The notes: a model not told the origin generated them from the letters alone. Positions 1-8,635 are shown, numbered from the stretch's first letter. The stretch: DNA of 64,000 nucleotides from Xanthobacteraceae bacterium (GCA_019635635.1 JAHBZB010000001.1:1054001-1118000); one strand, 5' to 3'. A program made the numbers and translations.

Positions 1-146
1 TTGTAGAGCTGCAAGGTCACGCCGATGACGTCGTAGCCCGCGCGCTTGGCGAGTGCCGCCGCGACCGACGAATCCACGCCGCCCGACATCGCCACCACGA
101 TGCGGGTGGTCTTCGGGTCGCCGTCCATCTCAAAGTCCGGGTTCAT
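1..146 (-). CDS. mnmA: tRNA-specific 2-thiouridylase MnmA, N-terminal part
   Basis: The gene runs off the left edge, so only the first ~48 codons are present. They read [11 protein letters not shown], then [20 protein letters not shown] and [12 protein letters not shown]. The SGGVDSS element is the ATP-pyrophosphatase P-loop of MnmA/TrmU, and the following VTLQLY is typical of this family. MnmA uses ATP and a relayed sulfur to make 2-thiouridine at the wobble position of tRNA for Lys, Glu and Gln. I chose the ATG at 146; an in-frame ATG at 161 would add five residues. The catalytic cysteines lie outside the window. Confidence 0.85.
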   Translation of the reverse strand, partial: MNPDFEMDGDPKTTRIVVAMSGGVDSSVAAALAKRAGYDVIGVTLQLY

Positions 147-354
147 GGCGCGGGGTGTCATGGCGCGGGTTATAGGGATGCTGATTTCTCAATGAAAGAG
201 GCGGCAAAGTCTGCCGGGTGTGCGGTTTCTGCCGGTCTGAGGCGGCGTTCCTGACGGCAAAAAGCGCTGATTTTCGGGCATTTTCTTCTGCCGTAGATTG
301 GCCCGCGGCTTGCTGGGAAAGGGGCGGATCCATCCGTTCCTGCCGAGGTGCTTC

Positions 355-1767
355 GTGGCCAGCGTTTCTTCCGTTGCTTCCGCCGATTTCCGGACGAGCC
401 TTTTGCCCGCGCAGAACAATGCGCCGGACGCGGAAGGCGACGACCCGTTCTCGCAGCTTCTGAACGCGGTCGGCAACGGCAACACGAACGGCAGCAATGC
501 GAGCGCCGCCGCAGCGCCGGATGCACCGAGGGCGGCCGAGCGCCGCGACGCCCCCGCGAAGCAGCTGAAGTCCGATGCCGGCGATGACCGTCAGGCGAAG
601 CGCAACGCGAAGCAAACCGACAAGCCCGAAGCGAAGACACAGACCGAAACTTCCGCGCCGGTAAAACAGCCTGCTTCCGAAGACGACAGCGACGATACCG
701 ACGCCGATACGGCTGCGGACGACAGCGCCGCAGCCGATGCGCTGTTGCTCGCCTTGAACGAAACACAGCCGCAGGCGGCGGCAGCGGCCGACGCTACCGA
801 TGCGGGCGGTGCGACGCCGGCAGCGGCGGACGCGCAGGCTCCCGTTACAGACGGCGAAGGTGCGCTCGCAGCCGCGATCGCCGATGCGGCGGCAAGCGAA
901 AAGCAGCCGGCGCAGACCGCGCAGAATACGGCTCCGGTGAAGGGACAGGTCGAGGTGTTCGCAGCTTCGCTACAGGCAGAACCCGAAGCCGAAGCGCTGC
1001 CCGCGAAAACAGCGGCCGATACGCTCTCTTCCTTGCCGAAGACCGTGAAGACGGCCGCGCATTTCGAAGCGGCGTCACAGATTCAGGGGCAGCCGCAGAC
1101 GCAGACCTCCGCGAACCTTGCTACGACCAATGCCGTTCACGGCCCCGCGCCCTTGGAAATGCTGACGGCCGCACTGAGCAAGCACAGCCAGCTTACGGCC
1201 GCCCACGAGGGTGTCGATGCCGCACCCGACACGCAAAAGCCGCTGATTTCCTCGAACGCGGTCGCGCCGAACTTCGCGCTCACGACGCAGGTGGCCGCAC
1301 CCATTTCGGTGCAAACGCAGCAGGCCGCCGACACCGCGCGCAGTGTGCCGATGGAATCGCTCGCGGTCGAAATCGCGACCCGCGCCGGCAAGGGCGAGCG
1401 CCGCTTCGACATCCGCCTCGATCCGCCGGAACTCGGCCGGATCGATGTGCGGCTCGAGATCGACCACAAGGGCAACACCACGACCAAGCTGATCGTCGAG
1501 CGTTCGGAAACGCTCGATCTGCTCCAGCGCGACGCGCGCGGGCTCGAGAAAGCGTTGCAAAACGCGGGACTGAAGACCGACGCGGGTGGTTTAGAATTTT
1601 CGCTGCGGCAGGACACACAGACCCAACAGGGCCAGCAGAGCCACGCGTCGGACATGCACGGGCGCCCCGATCTCGTACAGGCCGATGTCGAAACGGTGAG
1701 CGAGATCACGGCCGGCAACGCTTCGCTCGCGGCGCAGCTTCGCGGCGGCGTGGACATCAGGATCTAG
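355..1767 (+). CDS. fliK: Flagellar hook-length control protein FliK
   Basis: This 470-aa protein has a long low-complexity region rich in Ala, Gln, Asp and Pro (to about residue 330). It ends in a compact C-terminal domain with RRFDIRLDPPELGRIDVRLE and LIVERSETLDLLQRD, the signature of the FliK hook-length domain. FliK acts as a secreted ruler and switches the flagellar export apparatus from hook to filament substrates. I chose the GTG at 355, which has GAGGTG six bases upstream and gives the start MASVSSVASADFRT; a TTG at 298 is possible but has no good ribosome site. flgD follows nine bases after the stop, so the two are probably co-transcribed. Confidence 0.85.
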   Translation: MASVSSVASADFRTSLLPAQNNAPDAEGDDPFSQLLNAVGNGNTNGSNASAAAAPDAPRAAERRDAPAKQLKSDAGDDRQAKRNAKQTDKPEAKTQTETSAPVKQPASEDDSDDTDADTAADDSAAADALLLALNETQPQAAAAADATDAGGATPAAADAQAPVTDGEGALAAAIADAAASEKQPAQTAQNTAPVKGQVEVFAASLQAEPEAEALPAKTAADTLSSLPKTVKTAAHFEAASQIQGQPQTQTSANLATTNAVHGPAPLEMLTAALSKHSQLTAAHEGVDAAPDTQKPLISSNAVAPNFALTTQVAAPISVQTQQAADTARSVPMESLAVEIATRAGKGERRFDIRLDPPELGRIDVRLEIDHKGNTTTKLIVERSETLDLLQRDARGLEKALQNAGLKTDAGGLEFSLRQDTQTQQGQQSHASDMHGRPDLVQADVETVSEITAGNASLAAQLRGGVDIRI

Positions 1768-1776
1768 AGGCGCGTC

Positions 1777-2460
1777 ATGGCAGTCACTTCCGCAACCCAG
1801 ACGGCGGCCACCACGACTTCGGCCGCGAGCGCGACCACGCGCTCCACGATTGCGAGCAACTTCGACACCTTCCTGCAACTCTTGACCACGCAGCTCAAGA
1901 ACCAGAACCCGCTCGATCCGCTGGATACGAACCAGTTCACCCAGCAACTCGTGCAGTTCGCGGGCGTCGAGCAGCAGCTCCGCACCAACGACTCGCTGGA
2001 AGCGCTGGTGAAGCTCAACCAGTCGAGCCAGCTTTCGACCGCGATGAACTATGTCGGCGCGACGATTACCGCCGATGGCGCGACCAGCGCGCTGAAACAG
2101 GGGGTCGCGACCTGGTACGTCACCGCACCGCGCGCGGCCTCGGCCACCATCAACATTCAGGACTCGACCGGCAACGTCGTCTTCACGCAGGAGACGACGA
2201 TGGAGGCCGGCACGTCGAGCTTTACCTGGGACGGCAAGAAGTCGGACGGCACCACCGCGCCGGAAGGCCAGTACACTATCAAGATCAACGCGAAGGACGC
2301 GACCGGTGCGGGCGTCACCATCTCGACCCAGTTCTCGGGCGTCGTCGATGCGGTCGATCTTTCCGGCAGCGAGCCGCTGCTGATGGTGGGCACTGCGTTG
2401 CTCACGCTCGACAAGGTCAAAGCGGTACAACGCGCCTCCACCACGACCCCCACCGAATAG
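1777..2460 (+). CDS. flgD: Flagellar hook assembly scaffold FlgD
   Basis: The protein has 227 aa. The N-terminal block FLQLLTTQLKNQNPLDPLD followed by FTQQLVQFAGVEQQ is the classic FlgD assembly motif. Residues ~110-180 form the Ig-like insert (FTWDGKKSDG...PEGQYTIKI), and the end (FSGVVDAVDL..., LLTLDKVKAV) matches the tudor-like FlgD C-terminus. FlgD caps the growing hook and is removed when the hook is complete. It lies directly downstream of fliK, an order seen in flagellar clusters. The hook gene flgE is not in the window; the next gene is sciP. Confidence 0.93.
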   Translation: MAVTSATQTAATTTSAASATTRSTIASNFDTFLQLLTTQLKNQNPLDPLDTNQFTQQLVQFAGVEQQLRTNDSLEALVKLNQSSQLSTAMNYVGATITADGATSALKQGVATWYVTAPRAASATINIQDSTGNVVFTQETTMEAGTSSFTWDGKKSDGTTAPEGQYTIKINAKDATGAGVTISTQFSGVVDAVDLSGSEPLLMVGTALLTLDKVKAVQRASTTTPTE

Positions 2461-2613
2461 CGAAAACCCTTATTTTACCGGCATTTTTTAGCTGTTCCCG
2501 CTCCGATAAATGTGAGCGGAGCCAATAACCTTTTGGAAAGAAACACTTAGGGAAATGTTCATCGCTCGACACTAGTGTTTCCGTCATTACGAGTTGTGTT
2601 GAGTGAGTTTGTA

Positions 2614-2889
2614 ATGACCGAAGCGCATCGCCCGAGAGTGAAATATGTGATCGGGCCGGACGGCAGCCCACTGACGATTGCGGATCTTCCGCCGCCGTCG
2701 ACGCGCCGTTGGGTCATTCGCCGCAAGGCGGAAGTCGTCGCGGCTGTGCGCGGCGGGCTGCTCTCGCTCGAAGAAGCCTGTGCGCGCTACACGCTCACGG
2801 TCGAGGAATTCCTCAACTGGCAGGCTTCGATCGACAAACACGGCCTTGCCGGCCTGCGCACCACGCGCATTCAGCAATACCGGATGTAA
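2614..2889 (+). CDS. sciP: CtrA inhibitor SciP (DUF1153 family)
   Basis: The 91-aa product starts MTEAHRPRVKYVIGPDGSP and contains WVIRRKAEVVAAVRGGLLS, EEACARYTLTVEEFLNWQ and HGLAGLRTTRIQQYR. This is almost letter for letter the alphaproteobacterial SciP/DUF1153 sequence, a small helix-turn-helix protein. In Caulobacter, SciP binds CtrA and represses CtrA-activated promoters, including flagellar ones, in swarmer cells. The ATG at 2614 follows GAGTGAG and matches the conserved N-terminus; the frame stays open upstream but is not conserved. The 153-bp gap after flgD suggests its own promoter, in which I saw no clear GANTC methylation site. Confidence 0.93.
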   Translation: MTEAHRPRVKYVIGPDGSPLTIADLPPPSTRRWVIRRKAEVVAAVRGGLLSLEEACARYTLTVEEFLNWQASIDKHGLAGLRTTRIQQYRM

Positions 2890-2905
2890 TTCGCCGGGCC
2901 TTCTC

Positions 2906-3751
2906 TTAAAAAGGCCAGCGCAACAACCCGATCCCCACGACAATCAGGATTAACGCGGCCCAGCGTTTGGGACCGAAACGCTCGTCGAAAATCAGCGCTC
3001 CCAAAATCGCGGCGAACAGCACCGAGGTCTCGCGCAGCGCCGCGACCAGCCCGATCGGTGCTTTCGTCATGGCCCAAAGCGCGATGCCGAAGCTCGTGAT
3101 CCCGAGCGCGCCGCCGACAAGCCCGCGCAGCCAGAAGCCGAGTTCTTTCGCACGTGCCTCCTCGCGATAGAAGATCCATACGATCAGCGCGATCAGCGCG
3201 CCGGTCGCGGCCATCATCCACGAGACATAGGAAACCGCGTTGCCTGCGAGCCGCGCGCCGACGCCGTCGATCAGCGTGTAGGCGACCACCACCGCGGCGT
3301 TGGTGAAGGCAAGTACGGCGGTGCGCGGCGTGAGCCCGCCGCGCAAGAGCGCGTCGGCGGACAAGGTCACTACGCCGGCCGCGATCGCACCGACCGCGAG
3401 CCATCCGTTAAGTGCAAGATTTTCCCCGAGCCAGAGTGCTGCGAGAATCGCGGTGAAGGCGGGCGCCGAGCCGCGCGTCAGGGGATAGACCACGCCGAGA
3501 TCGGCATGGCGCAGCGCGTAGCCGACCAGCGCGAAATAGAACACGTGGATCACGGCGGAGATACCGATCATCGGCCAGGACGGCGCAAGCGGCAGCGGAC
3601 TCAGCGCCATCACCGGCAGCGCGACGAGCCCGGCACCCGCCGCGACGGCGGCCGAGGCGGCCAGTTTGTCGGGCTCCCATTTGATGAGGGCGTTCCAGCT
3701 TGCGTGCAGGAGCGCGCCGCCCAGAACCGCGAGGAGAATTGCCGTCGTCAC
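2906..3751 (-). CDS. EamA/DMT-superfamily membrane transporter
   Basis: This 281-aa protein is hydrophobic throughout, with about ten predicted membrane segments in two EamA-like halves. The first half contains YPLTRGSAPAFTAILAALWLGE and the second ALRETSVLFAAILGALIFDE, both typical of the repeated EamA domain. Members export amino acids or other small metabolites from the inner membrane, but substrate cannot be read from sequence. The start is a GTG at 3751 (MTTAILLAVLGG). It converges on sciP with a 16-bp gap and diverges from the isomerase gene on the other side. Confidence 0.85.
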   Translation of the reverse strand: MTTAILLAVLGGALLHASWNALIKWEPDKLAASAAVAAGAGLVALPVMALSPLPLAPSWPMIGISAVIHVFYFALVGYALRHADLGVVYPLTRGSAPAFTAILAALWLGENLALNGWLAVGAIAAGVVTLSADALLRGGLTPRTAVLAFTNAAVVVAYTLIDGVGARLAGNAVSYVSWMMAATGALIALIVWIFYREEARAKELGFWLRGLVGGALGITSFGIALWAMTKAPIGLVAALRETSVLFAAILGALIFDERFGPKRWAALILIVVGIGLLRWPF

Positions 3752-3877
3752 GCGAGACTCGTCTTTTATTCAAATGAGCCATAGCGGCTTTTCGAGTGGC
3801 CCGCGAATCCCGGTTATTCTTTTCTTGCGCTTTTGCCCGGGCTTCGCTTCCATTGCGCCGTTACGGGGGTAGTAGAA

Positions 3878-4654
3878 GTGTTTCGGTTTGCGGCGAACCT
3901 GAACATGCTGTTCGGGGAATATGCGTTTCGCGACCGCTTTGCGGCCGCCTATCACGCCGGGTTTTCGGCGGTCGAGCTTTTGCACCCCTATGCCGAGCCG
4001 GTGGAGCATCTGAAAGAATGGCTCATTGCGAGCCGGCTCGAATGCGTGCTCATCAATACGCCGTTCTCGCCGGAAGGAGGCGATGCCGGCTGTGCCGCCA
4101 TTGCGGGGCGTGAGCACGACTTCTTCCGCAAGATTCATCTGGCGCTGAGTTACGCGCGGGCGCTTTCGGTGCCGACGGTCCATGTCATGGCGGGCGACGC
4201 CAAGCGCGACCTGCGCAACACCGAAGCCTTCATTTCAAATCTGAAAGCGGCGGGAGCGGAAGCGGCGGAAGTCGGCGTTACGCTCACGATCGAGCCGCTG
4301 AACGCGCGAGACCGGCCGAATTATTTCCTGCGTACCAACGATCAGGCCGCCGAAATTCTCGACGCGGTCGGGCTCGACAATGTGAAACTGCAATTCGACA
4401 TCTACCATACGCAGATCACGGAAGGCGATCTGACGCGGCGGATCGAGAGGCATGCGAAGTGCATTGGGCACGTACAAGTCGCGGGCGTGCCGTTGCGCGA
4501 CGAGCCCGACCGCGGCGAGATCAATCTCGCTTCCGTGTTCAACACGCTCGCGTTTACGAGCTATGACGGCTTCATCGGTTGCGAGTACCGCCCGCGCGGC
4601 AGTACGGTCGAGGGGCTAAGCTGGCTGGAACCCTATCGCCGCGCCTATGCGTGA
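3878..4654 (+). CDS. hyi: Hydroxypyruvate isomerase family protein (TIM barrel)
   Basis: The 258-aa protein has the usual Hyi length and opens FRFAANLNMLFGEYAF. It has the xylose-isomerase-like TIM-barrel pattern: GFSAVELLHPY, LTIEPLNARDRPNYFL with the first metal/catalytic Glu, LQFDIYHTQ, IGHVQVAGVPLRDEP and GCEYRPRG with the second Glu. The family interconverts hydroxypyruvate and tartronate semialdehyde in glyoxylate metabolism, although several homologues act on other keto sugars. I chose the GTG at 3878, eight bases after GGGGG; the frame remains open upstream without conserved sequence. No glyoxylate-pathway neighbours are present, so the substrate is an inference. Confidence 0.82.
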   Translation: MFRFAANLNMLFGEYAFRDRFAAAYHAGFSAVELLHPYAEPVEHLKEWLIASRLECVLINTPFSPEGGDAGCAAIAGREHDFFRKIHLALSYARALSVPTVHVMAGDAKRDLRNTEAFISNLKAAGAEAAEVGVTLTIEPLNARDRPNYFLRTNDQAAEILDAVGLDNVKLQFDIYHTQITEGDLTRRIERHAKCIGHVQVAGVPLRDEPDRGEINLASVFNTLAFTSYDGFIGCEYRPRGSTVEGLSWLEPYRRAYA

Positions 4655-4712
4655 CATCGGGCAGCCGCGCCGCTAGTCTTTCTCGGCGGCGCTTGGGACA
4701 GGGACAGTAAGC

Positions 4713-5252
4713 GTGAGCGAGAAAAACACTCCGGCCATGCCGCCGGCAGCGACGCCGTTGAAGCAGGCTCTCCATGACGCACGGATCGAGGCCGCCGAGC
4801 GTTCGGCGGTCATCATCGAATTGCGCGACGCCGAGATGGCGCGGCTTGAAATTCTGAACGAGGCCGTCGACAAGGTCTTCAAGGATATTCCGGCGCGCCA
4901 CACCGATTATTTCGACCGCGGTGTTTCCGGCGGCGTGCAGCCGCGGCTCTGGATCGACGCGATCACCCATGTCGCGATGGGCGCCGACAAGCGCACCTAC
5001 CGGCTACTCACCGACACCGCGAACGGACGGCGCGTGCTCGAGGAAAGCACCGAAGTGCCTGCGATGCGCGAGGCGATCACGCGCTATGTCGCGCGCAGGA
5101 TGGTGGCGCGCGAGCAGTCGCTGGCGACGACCGAAGATTTGCAGGAAGCGCCGCAGAAAAGCGGCTGGAAGACGTTCTTCGCTTTCCTGCTCGGCGCGAT
5201 CTGTGGCGCCGCCGCGCTGTTCGCGGCGGTGTGGTTCACGACGAACCCCTAG
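4713..5252 (+). CDS. Conserved hypothetical protein with C-terminal membrane anchor
   Basis: I do not recognise a named family for this 179-aa protein. Residues 1-60 are helical and charged (KQALHDARIEAAERSAVIIELRD), followed by a soluble stretch with WIDAITHVAMGADKRTYRLL. One strong C-terminal membrane segment (FFAFLLGAICGAAALFAAVWF) leaves four residues outside. This suggests a tail-anchored inner-membrane protein with a cytoplasmic helical domain. The start is a GTG at 4713. Its stop directly abuts the convergent metallophosphoesterase gene, with no room for a terminator. Confidence 0.7.
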   Translation: MSEKNTPAMPPAATPLKQALHDARIEAAERSAVIIELRDAEMARLEILNEAVDKVFKDIPARHTDYFDRGVSGGVQPRLWIDAITHVAMGADKRTYRLLTDTANGRRVLEESTEVPAMREAITRYVARRMVAREQSLATTEDLQEAPQKSGWKTFFAFLLGAICGAAALFAAVWFTTNP

Positions 5253-6155
5253 TCAGAGCAGCTTCGCGCTCCTGAGCTTCGCGATGGCGCCGCCCCCCGG
5301 CGCGAAGCCGTAGCTATCCATATTGCATGACCAGCGGCCCGCCTCGCCGCCGATGCGATAGAGATTGTATGCGCCGCCGCGCTCCGGACTTGCGCCGGGG
5401 TTCGAGGCCGAGGGTACGCCGATCACGTTCACATCGCCGTCTGGGCCCTCGATCTTCTGCAGCATCGCCTTGTGCTTGTGACCGTGCAGCACGAGTTCCG
5501 CGCCTTCGCGCGCAACCACGGCGCAGAAGGCTTTCGCGTCGGTCAACACTTCATGCGGCGAATGACGCCCGGCCGGCGGATGATGGATCAGCACGACGCG
5601 GAAGCGGCGTTCGTCTTTCGCGATTCTCAGAAGGCGCTCGAACTCGTGGAGCTGCGCCTTGCCGAGCGTGCCAGTCGCGAGGAATGGCGCGGTCGGGATC
5701 GCGGTCGAAAGGCCGATGATCGCGAGATTGCCGCGGCGGCGCAGATAGGGGAACGGTGCGCCGCCGACATTCGCGTGCGGTTCGATTTGGTCGCCCGCGA
5801 TATATTCCTTCCACATGTCGAGATGCAGGAGTGCCGTGCCGCGCACATAGGCGTCGTGATTGCCGGGCACCATCGAGACGCGGTCGCCGGGCCCGAGGCT
5901 TTCGAGAAAGCGGCGCGCGAGGCCGTATTCTTCGGGCAGGCCGAGATTGACGAGATCGCCGGTGACGGCGAGGTGGTCGAAGCCGCGATCCTTCAGGTCG
6001 GCGACCAGCGCACTTAAATAATCCGGGCTGTGGTGCGTGCCGCGGTTCGTGCGCCAGTTGAAGTAGCCGACCGCGCGCTTGCCCATCAGTTCGACGAGCT
6101 TCGGGCGCGGCATCGGCGAGAGATGCGGGTCGGACAGATGGGCGAGGGCGAACAT
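5253..6155 (-). CDS. Calcineurin-like metallophosphoesterase
   Basis: This 300-aa protein contains all blocks of the dinuclear metallophosphoesterase fold in order: HLSDPHLSP (D-x-H) near residue 6, VTGDLVNLG (GD), VPGNHDAY (GNHD), LIHHPP (H) and VLHGHKHKA (GHxH). These residues bind two metal ions and hydrolyse phosphomono- or phosphodiesters; the closest well-known relatives include cAMP phosphodiesterase-like and Icc/CpdA proteins. No signal peptide is seen, so it is cytoplasmic. It is transcribed toward and abuts the tail-anchored hypothetical gene. A repeat element lies upstream. Confidence 0.88.
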   Translation of the reverse strand: MFALAHLSDPHLSPMPRPKLVELMGKRAVGYFNWRTNRGTHHSPDYLSALVADLKDRGFDHLAVTGDLVNLGLPEEYGLARRFLESLGPGDRVSMVPGNHDAYVRGTALLHLDMWKEYIAGDQIEPHANVGGAPFPYLRRRGNLAIIGLSTAIPTAPFLATGTLGKAQLHEFERLLRIAKDERRFRVVLIHHPPAGRHSPHEVLTDAKAFCAVVAREGAELVLHGHKHKAMLQKIEGPDGDVNVIGVPSASNPGASPERGGAYNLYRIGGEAGRWSCNMDSYGFAPGGGAIAKLRSAKLL

Positions 6156-6200
6156 CGGTCATGTCTAGCGGGATTTTATGAAAGGCAAAATGCTTTCGGT

Positions 6201-6294
6201 CCTCATCCTGCGGAGCGCCCGAAGGGCGCGTCTTGAAGGATGAGCCTCATGGTTCGAGACGCGCTCGCGTTGGCTCGCGCTCCTCGCCATGGGG
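6201..6294. repeat. REP-like palindromic intergenic element
   Basis: Two consecutive imperfect palindromes lie between the metallophosphoesterase and Nudix genes. The first pairs CTCATCCT (6202-6209) with AGGATGAG (6238-6245) and has an inner GCGCCC-gaa-GGGCGC hairpin at 6215-6229. The second begins CATGGTTCGAGACGCGC and ends GCGCTCCTCGCCATG. This layout is typical of extragenic palindromic repeats of Bradyrhizobiaceae relatives. No second full copy was noticed in the window, so multi-copy status is an inference. Confidence 0.6.
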
Positions 6295-6303
6295 CTGTAA
6301 GTA

Positions 6304-6756
6304 TTGGCCAGGATGATCCGCCGATTCCTACACCTCTACTGGCGCATGAAGCGCGGCATGACGCTCGGCGTGCGCGGCGCGGTGTTGCGCGACGGCGAGG
6401 TGATGCTGGTCCGCCACGGCTATGTGCCGGGCTGGCACCTGCCGGGCGGCGGGGTGGAGCCGGGCGAGAGCTTCGAGGAAGCGCTCGCGAAGGAATTGAT
6501 GGAAGAGGCGAACGTGCGAGTGACCGGCACACCAAAGCTGCACGCGCTGTTTCAGAACATGAATGCATCCGCGCGCGACCATGTCGCGGTCTATGTCGTG
6601 CGCGAGTTCGACTATGGCGGGCCGCTTCCGCCGAGCTTCGAAATTAAGGAAGCGAAATTCTTTCCGCTCGACGCATTGCCTGAAGAAACCACGCAGGCGA
6701 CACGGCGGCGTCTCGCCGAGATCACAGGCGGTGCGCCGCCTTCACAGCAATGGTGA
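6304..6756 (+). CDS. Nudix hydrolase
   Basis: The 150-aa protein carries a Nudix box at residues ~55-80 (LPGGGVEPGESFEEALAKEL, then MEEANV). It departs from the consensus at two places: Lys replaces the Arg of the RE pair and Asn replaces the late Gly. The catalytic glutamates EL and EE are kept, so activity is plausible. Such short Nudix enzymes hydrolyse nucleoside diphosphate derivatives; the substrate is unknown. The start is uncertain: TTG at 6304, ATG at 6313 and ATG at 6346 are all in frame. Its stop abuts the convergent glutathione transferase gene. Confidence 0.8.
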   Translation: MARMIRRFLHLYWRMKRGMTLGVRGAVLRDGEVMLVRHGYVPGWHLPGGGVEPGESFEEALAKELMEEANVRVTGTPKLHALFQNMNASARDHVAVYVVREFDYGGPLPPSFEIKEAKFFPLDALPEETTQATRRRLAEITGGAPPSQQW

Positions 6757-7743
6757 TCACGCGCTCTCGAATTTTGCGCGGTCGTGCGGCGCATCGAGAT
6801 TCAATTCGGGCCCCAGCGGAACGATGCCGGTCGGATTGATCTGGCGGTGGCTGGCGTAATAGTGCGTCTTGATGTGATCGAAGTTCGTGGTCTCGCCGAA
6901 GGCGGGCATCTGGAACAGCTCACGCAGGTAGTTCGACAGATTCGGATAATCCGCGATGCGGCGCAGGTTGCACTTGAAGTGGCCGACATAAGCCGCGTCG
7001 AAGCGGATCAGCGTCGTGAACAGCCGCACGTCGGCTTCGGTCAGCTTCGCGCCCGCAAGATAGCGCTGGCGCGATAATCGCTGCTCGATCACGTCGAGTT
7101 CGGCGAAGAGCGCGTTGAAGGCTTCTTCATAGGCTTCCTGCGTGGTCGCGAAGCCCGTGCGATAGACGCCGTTGTTGATGAATTTGTAAATCGGCTCGTT
7201 GATCGCATCGATTCCGGCGCGCAGCGCTTCCGGATAATAGTCGTCGCGGTTGCCGGTCAGATCGTCGAAAGCCGAATTGAACATGCGGATGATTTCCGCC
7301 GACTCGTTGTTCACGATCGTGTTGCGCTTTTTGTCCCATAGCGCGGGTACCGTGACGCGGCCGGAGTAATCGGACTTCGCCGCGAGATAGATTTCGTAGA
7401 GCCGCTTTTTCCCGAGCAGCGTGTCTTCGGTCGTGGCGGGATATTCGCGGAAGGTCCAGCCTTCCTCGCGCATCAGCGGATGTACGACCGAGACGGAAAC
7501 GATGTCCTCGAGTTTCTTCAGCTTGCGGAAAATCAGCGTGCGATGTGCCCAAGGGCAGGCGAGCGACACATATAAGTGATAGCGGGCCCGCTCGGCTTTG
7601 AAGCCGGCATCGCCGGAAGGTCCGGCTTCGCCATCGGGCGTGATCCAGTGGCGGAAATTCGTCACCGTGCGCTCGAAGCGGCCTCCGGTGGATTTCGTGT
7701 CGTACCACTGGTCCTGCCAGACGCCGTTTACCAAAAGCCCCAT
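6757..7743 (-). CDS. Glutathionyl-hydroquinone reductase (Xi/omega-class GST)
   Basis: The 328-aa product starts MGLLVNGVWQDQWYDT and has the catalytic Cys in SLACPWAHRTLIFRKLKKL. It also contains VSVVHPLM, GWTFREYP, TVPALWDKK, VNNESAEIIRMFN and the C-terminal helical domain (LTEADVRLFTTLIRFD, HFKCNLRRI). This matches the YqjG/PcpF/ECM4 family, which removes glutathione from glutathionyl-hydroquinones in quinone detoxification. The ATG at 7743 has GGAG about ten bases upstream. The frame is open for 20 further codons, but they lack family character. Confidence 0.93.
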   Translation of the reverse strand: MGLLVNGVWQDQWYDTKSTGGRFERTVTNFRHWITPDGEAGPSGDAGFKAERARYHLYVSLACPWAHRTLIFRKLKKLEDIVSVSVVHPLMREEGWTFREYPATTEDTLLGKKRLYEIYLAAKSDYSGRVTVPALWDKKRNTIVNNESAEIIRMFNSAFDDLTGNRDDYYPEALRAGIDAINEPIYKFINNGVYRTGFATTQEAYEEAFNALFAELDVIEQRLSRQRYLAGAKLTEADVRLFTTLIRFDAAYVGHFKCNLRRIADYPNLSNYLRELFQMPAFGETTNFDHIKTHYYASHRQINPTGIVPLGPELNLDAPHDRAKFESA

Positions 7744-7888
7744 ACTTTTTCTCCTTCGTAGAACGCAATGTCGGAAGAAATTCCGGCGAAGCAAGCGGCG
7801 CAATACACATTTGCAAACCTGCCGTCATTGGACCGGCCTCGGCTGCCATGGTATTTCGCGCGCGCGATTTTCAAGCGGATTCCCAGCC

Positions 7889-8398
7889 TTGGCCGACCTC
7901 TCGCTCAACATTCAGCCGGAAACGCCGGAAGACGATCATCAGATCGAGAAGCTTTCGGAGCGGACCTTCGGGCCGGGGCGCTTCGCGCGTTCGGCCTATC
8001 GTCTGCGCGAGGGTGTGCTGCATCGGCGCGAACTCTCCTACACCGCCCGTATCGGTACACTTCTTGTTGGCTCGGTACGTTTGACGCCGATCAAAATCGG
8101 TGGTGCGAAAGCGTTTCTGCTCGGGCCGCTTACGGTCGAGCCGCCGTTCCGGAGCCGCGGCGTCGGGCGCGCGCTGATGGATGCCTCGATGAAGGCAGCG
8201 AAGGAGGACGGTGCGAAACTCGTGCTGCTGGTAGGCGACGAGCCCTATTACAGCCGCATGGGCTTCAAGAAGGTTGCGCATGGCCGCGTGAAGCTTCCGG
8301 GCCCGGTCGATCCCGAGCGGGTATTGATCGCGGAGCTCGCCGCCGGTGCGTTCGAGGGCGTCGAAGGTGATGTGCGCCGCGACTACGGCCGCGACTAG
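7889..8398 (+). CDS. GNAT family N-acetyltransferase
   Basis: This ~169-aa protein shows the GNAT fold: NIQPETPEDDHQIEKL at the start, ARIGTLLVGSVRLTPI (beta 2-4), LLGPLTVEPPFRSRGVGRAL with the acetyl-CoA-binding R/Q-x-x-G-x-G/A element, and LVGDEPYYSRMGFKKV. This pattern matches the small YhbS-like acetyltransferases; the acceptor is unknown. No ATG precedes the conserved part. A TTG at 7889 is the best start available, although its ribosome site is weak. It diverges from the hydroquinone reductase gene across about 145 bp. Confidence 0.78.
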   Translation: MADLSLNIQPETPEDDHQIEKLSERTFGPGRFARSAYRLREGVLHRRELSYTARIGTLLVGSVRLTPIKIGGAKAFLLGPLTVEPPFRSRGVGRALMDASMKAAKEDGAKLVLLVGDEPYYSRMGFKKVAHGRVKLPGPVDPERVLIAELAAGAFEGVEGDVRRDYGRD

Positions 8399-8541
8399 GA
8401 TATTCGCTGTACGAGCACGAAGGTCTGTTCGAGCCTGCACACGGGCAGTGCGGTCAGCGGCTGCAATAGTTTGAATTTTCCGCTCGTATCAGTCAGTGGC
8501 GGAGCCGGAAATAGAGGTAATCGATATATGCGATCATGGCC

Positions 8542-8557
8542 GGCGTCCTACGACGCC
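8542..8557. other. Short hairpin in the 226-bp gap after the acetyltransferase gene
   Basis: GGCGTC (8542-8547) and GACGCC (8552-8557) form a six-base stem with a four-base loop. It lies between two convergent genes with no T-run after it. The rest of the gap, 8399-8615, contains no convincing gene. Confidence 0.35.
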
Positions 8558-8615
8558 AGCGGCTACTAGCCAATCGCCGCGTCCGGACGCAGTCGTCGGC
8601 CTTCGCGAGCCGTTG

Positions 8616-8635
8616 AAGGCAGGTCTACCTGCCTT
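8616..8635. terminator. Perfect 9-bp inverted repeat at the end of the MoxR operon
   Basis: AAGGCAGGT (8616-8624) and ACCTGCCTT (8627-8635) are perfectly complementary with a two-base loop. The repeat overlaps the stop codon of the last operon gene. There is no T-run on either strand, so it may be a 3'-end stabilising hairpin rather than a true terminator. Confidence 0.4.
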
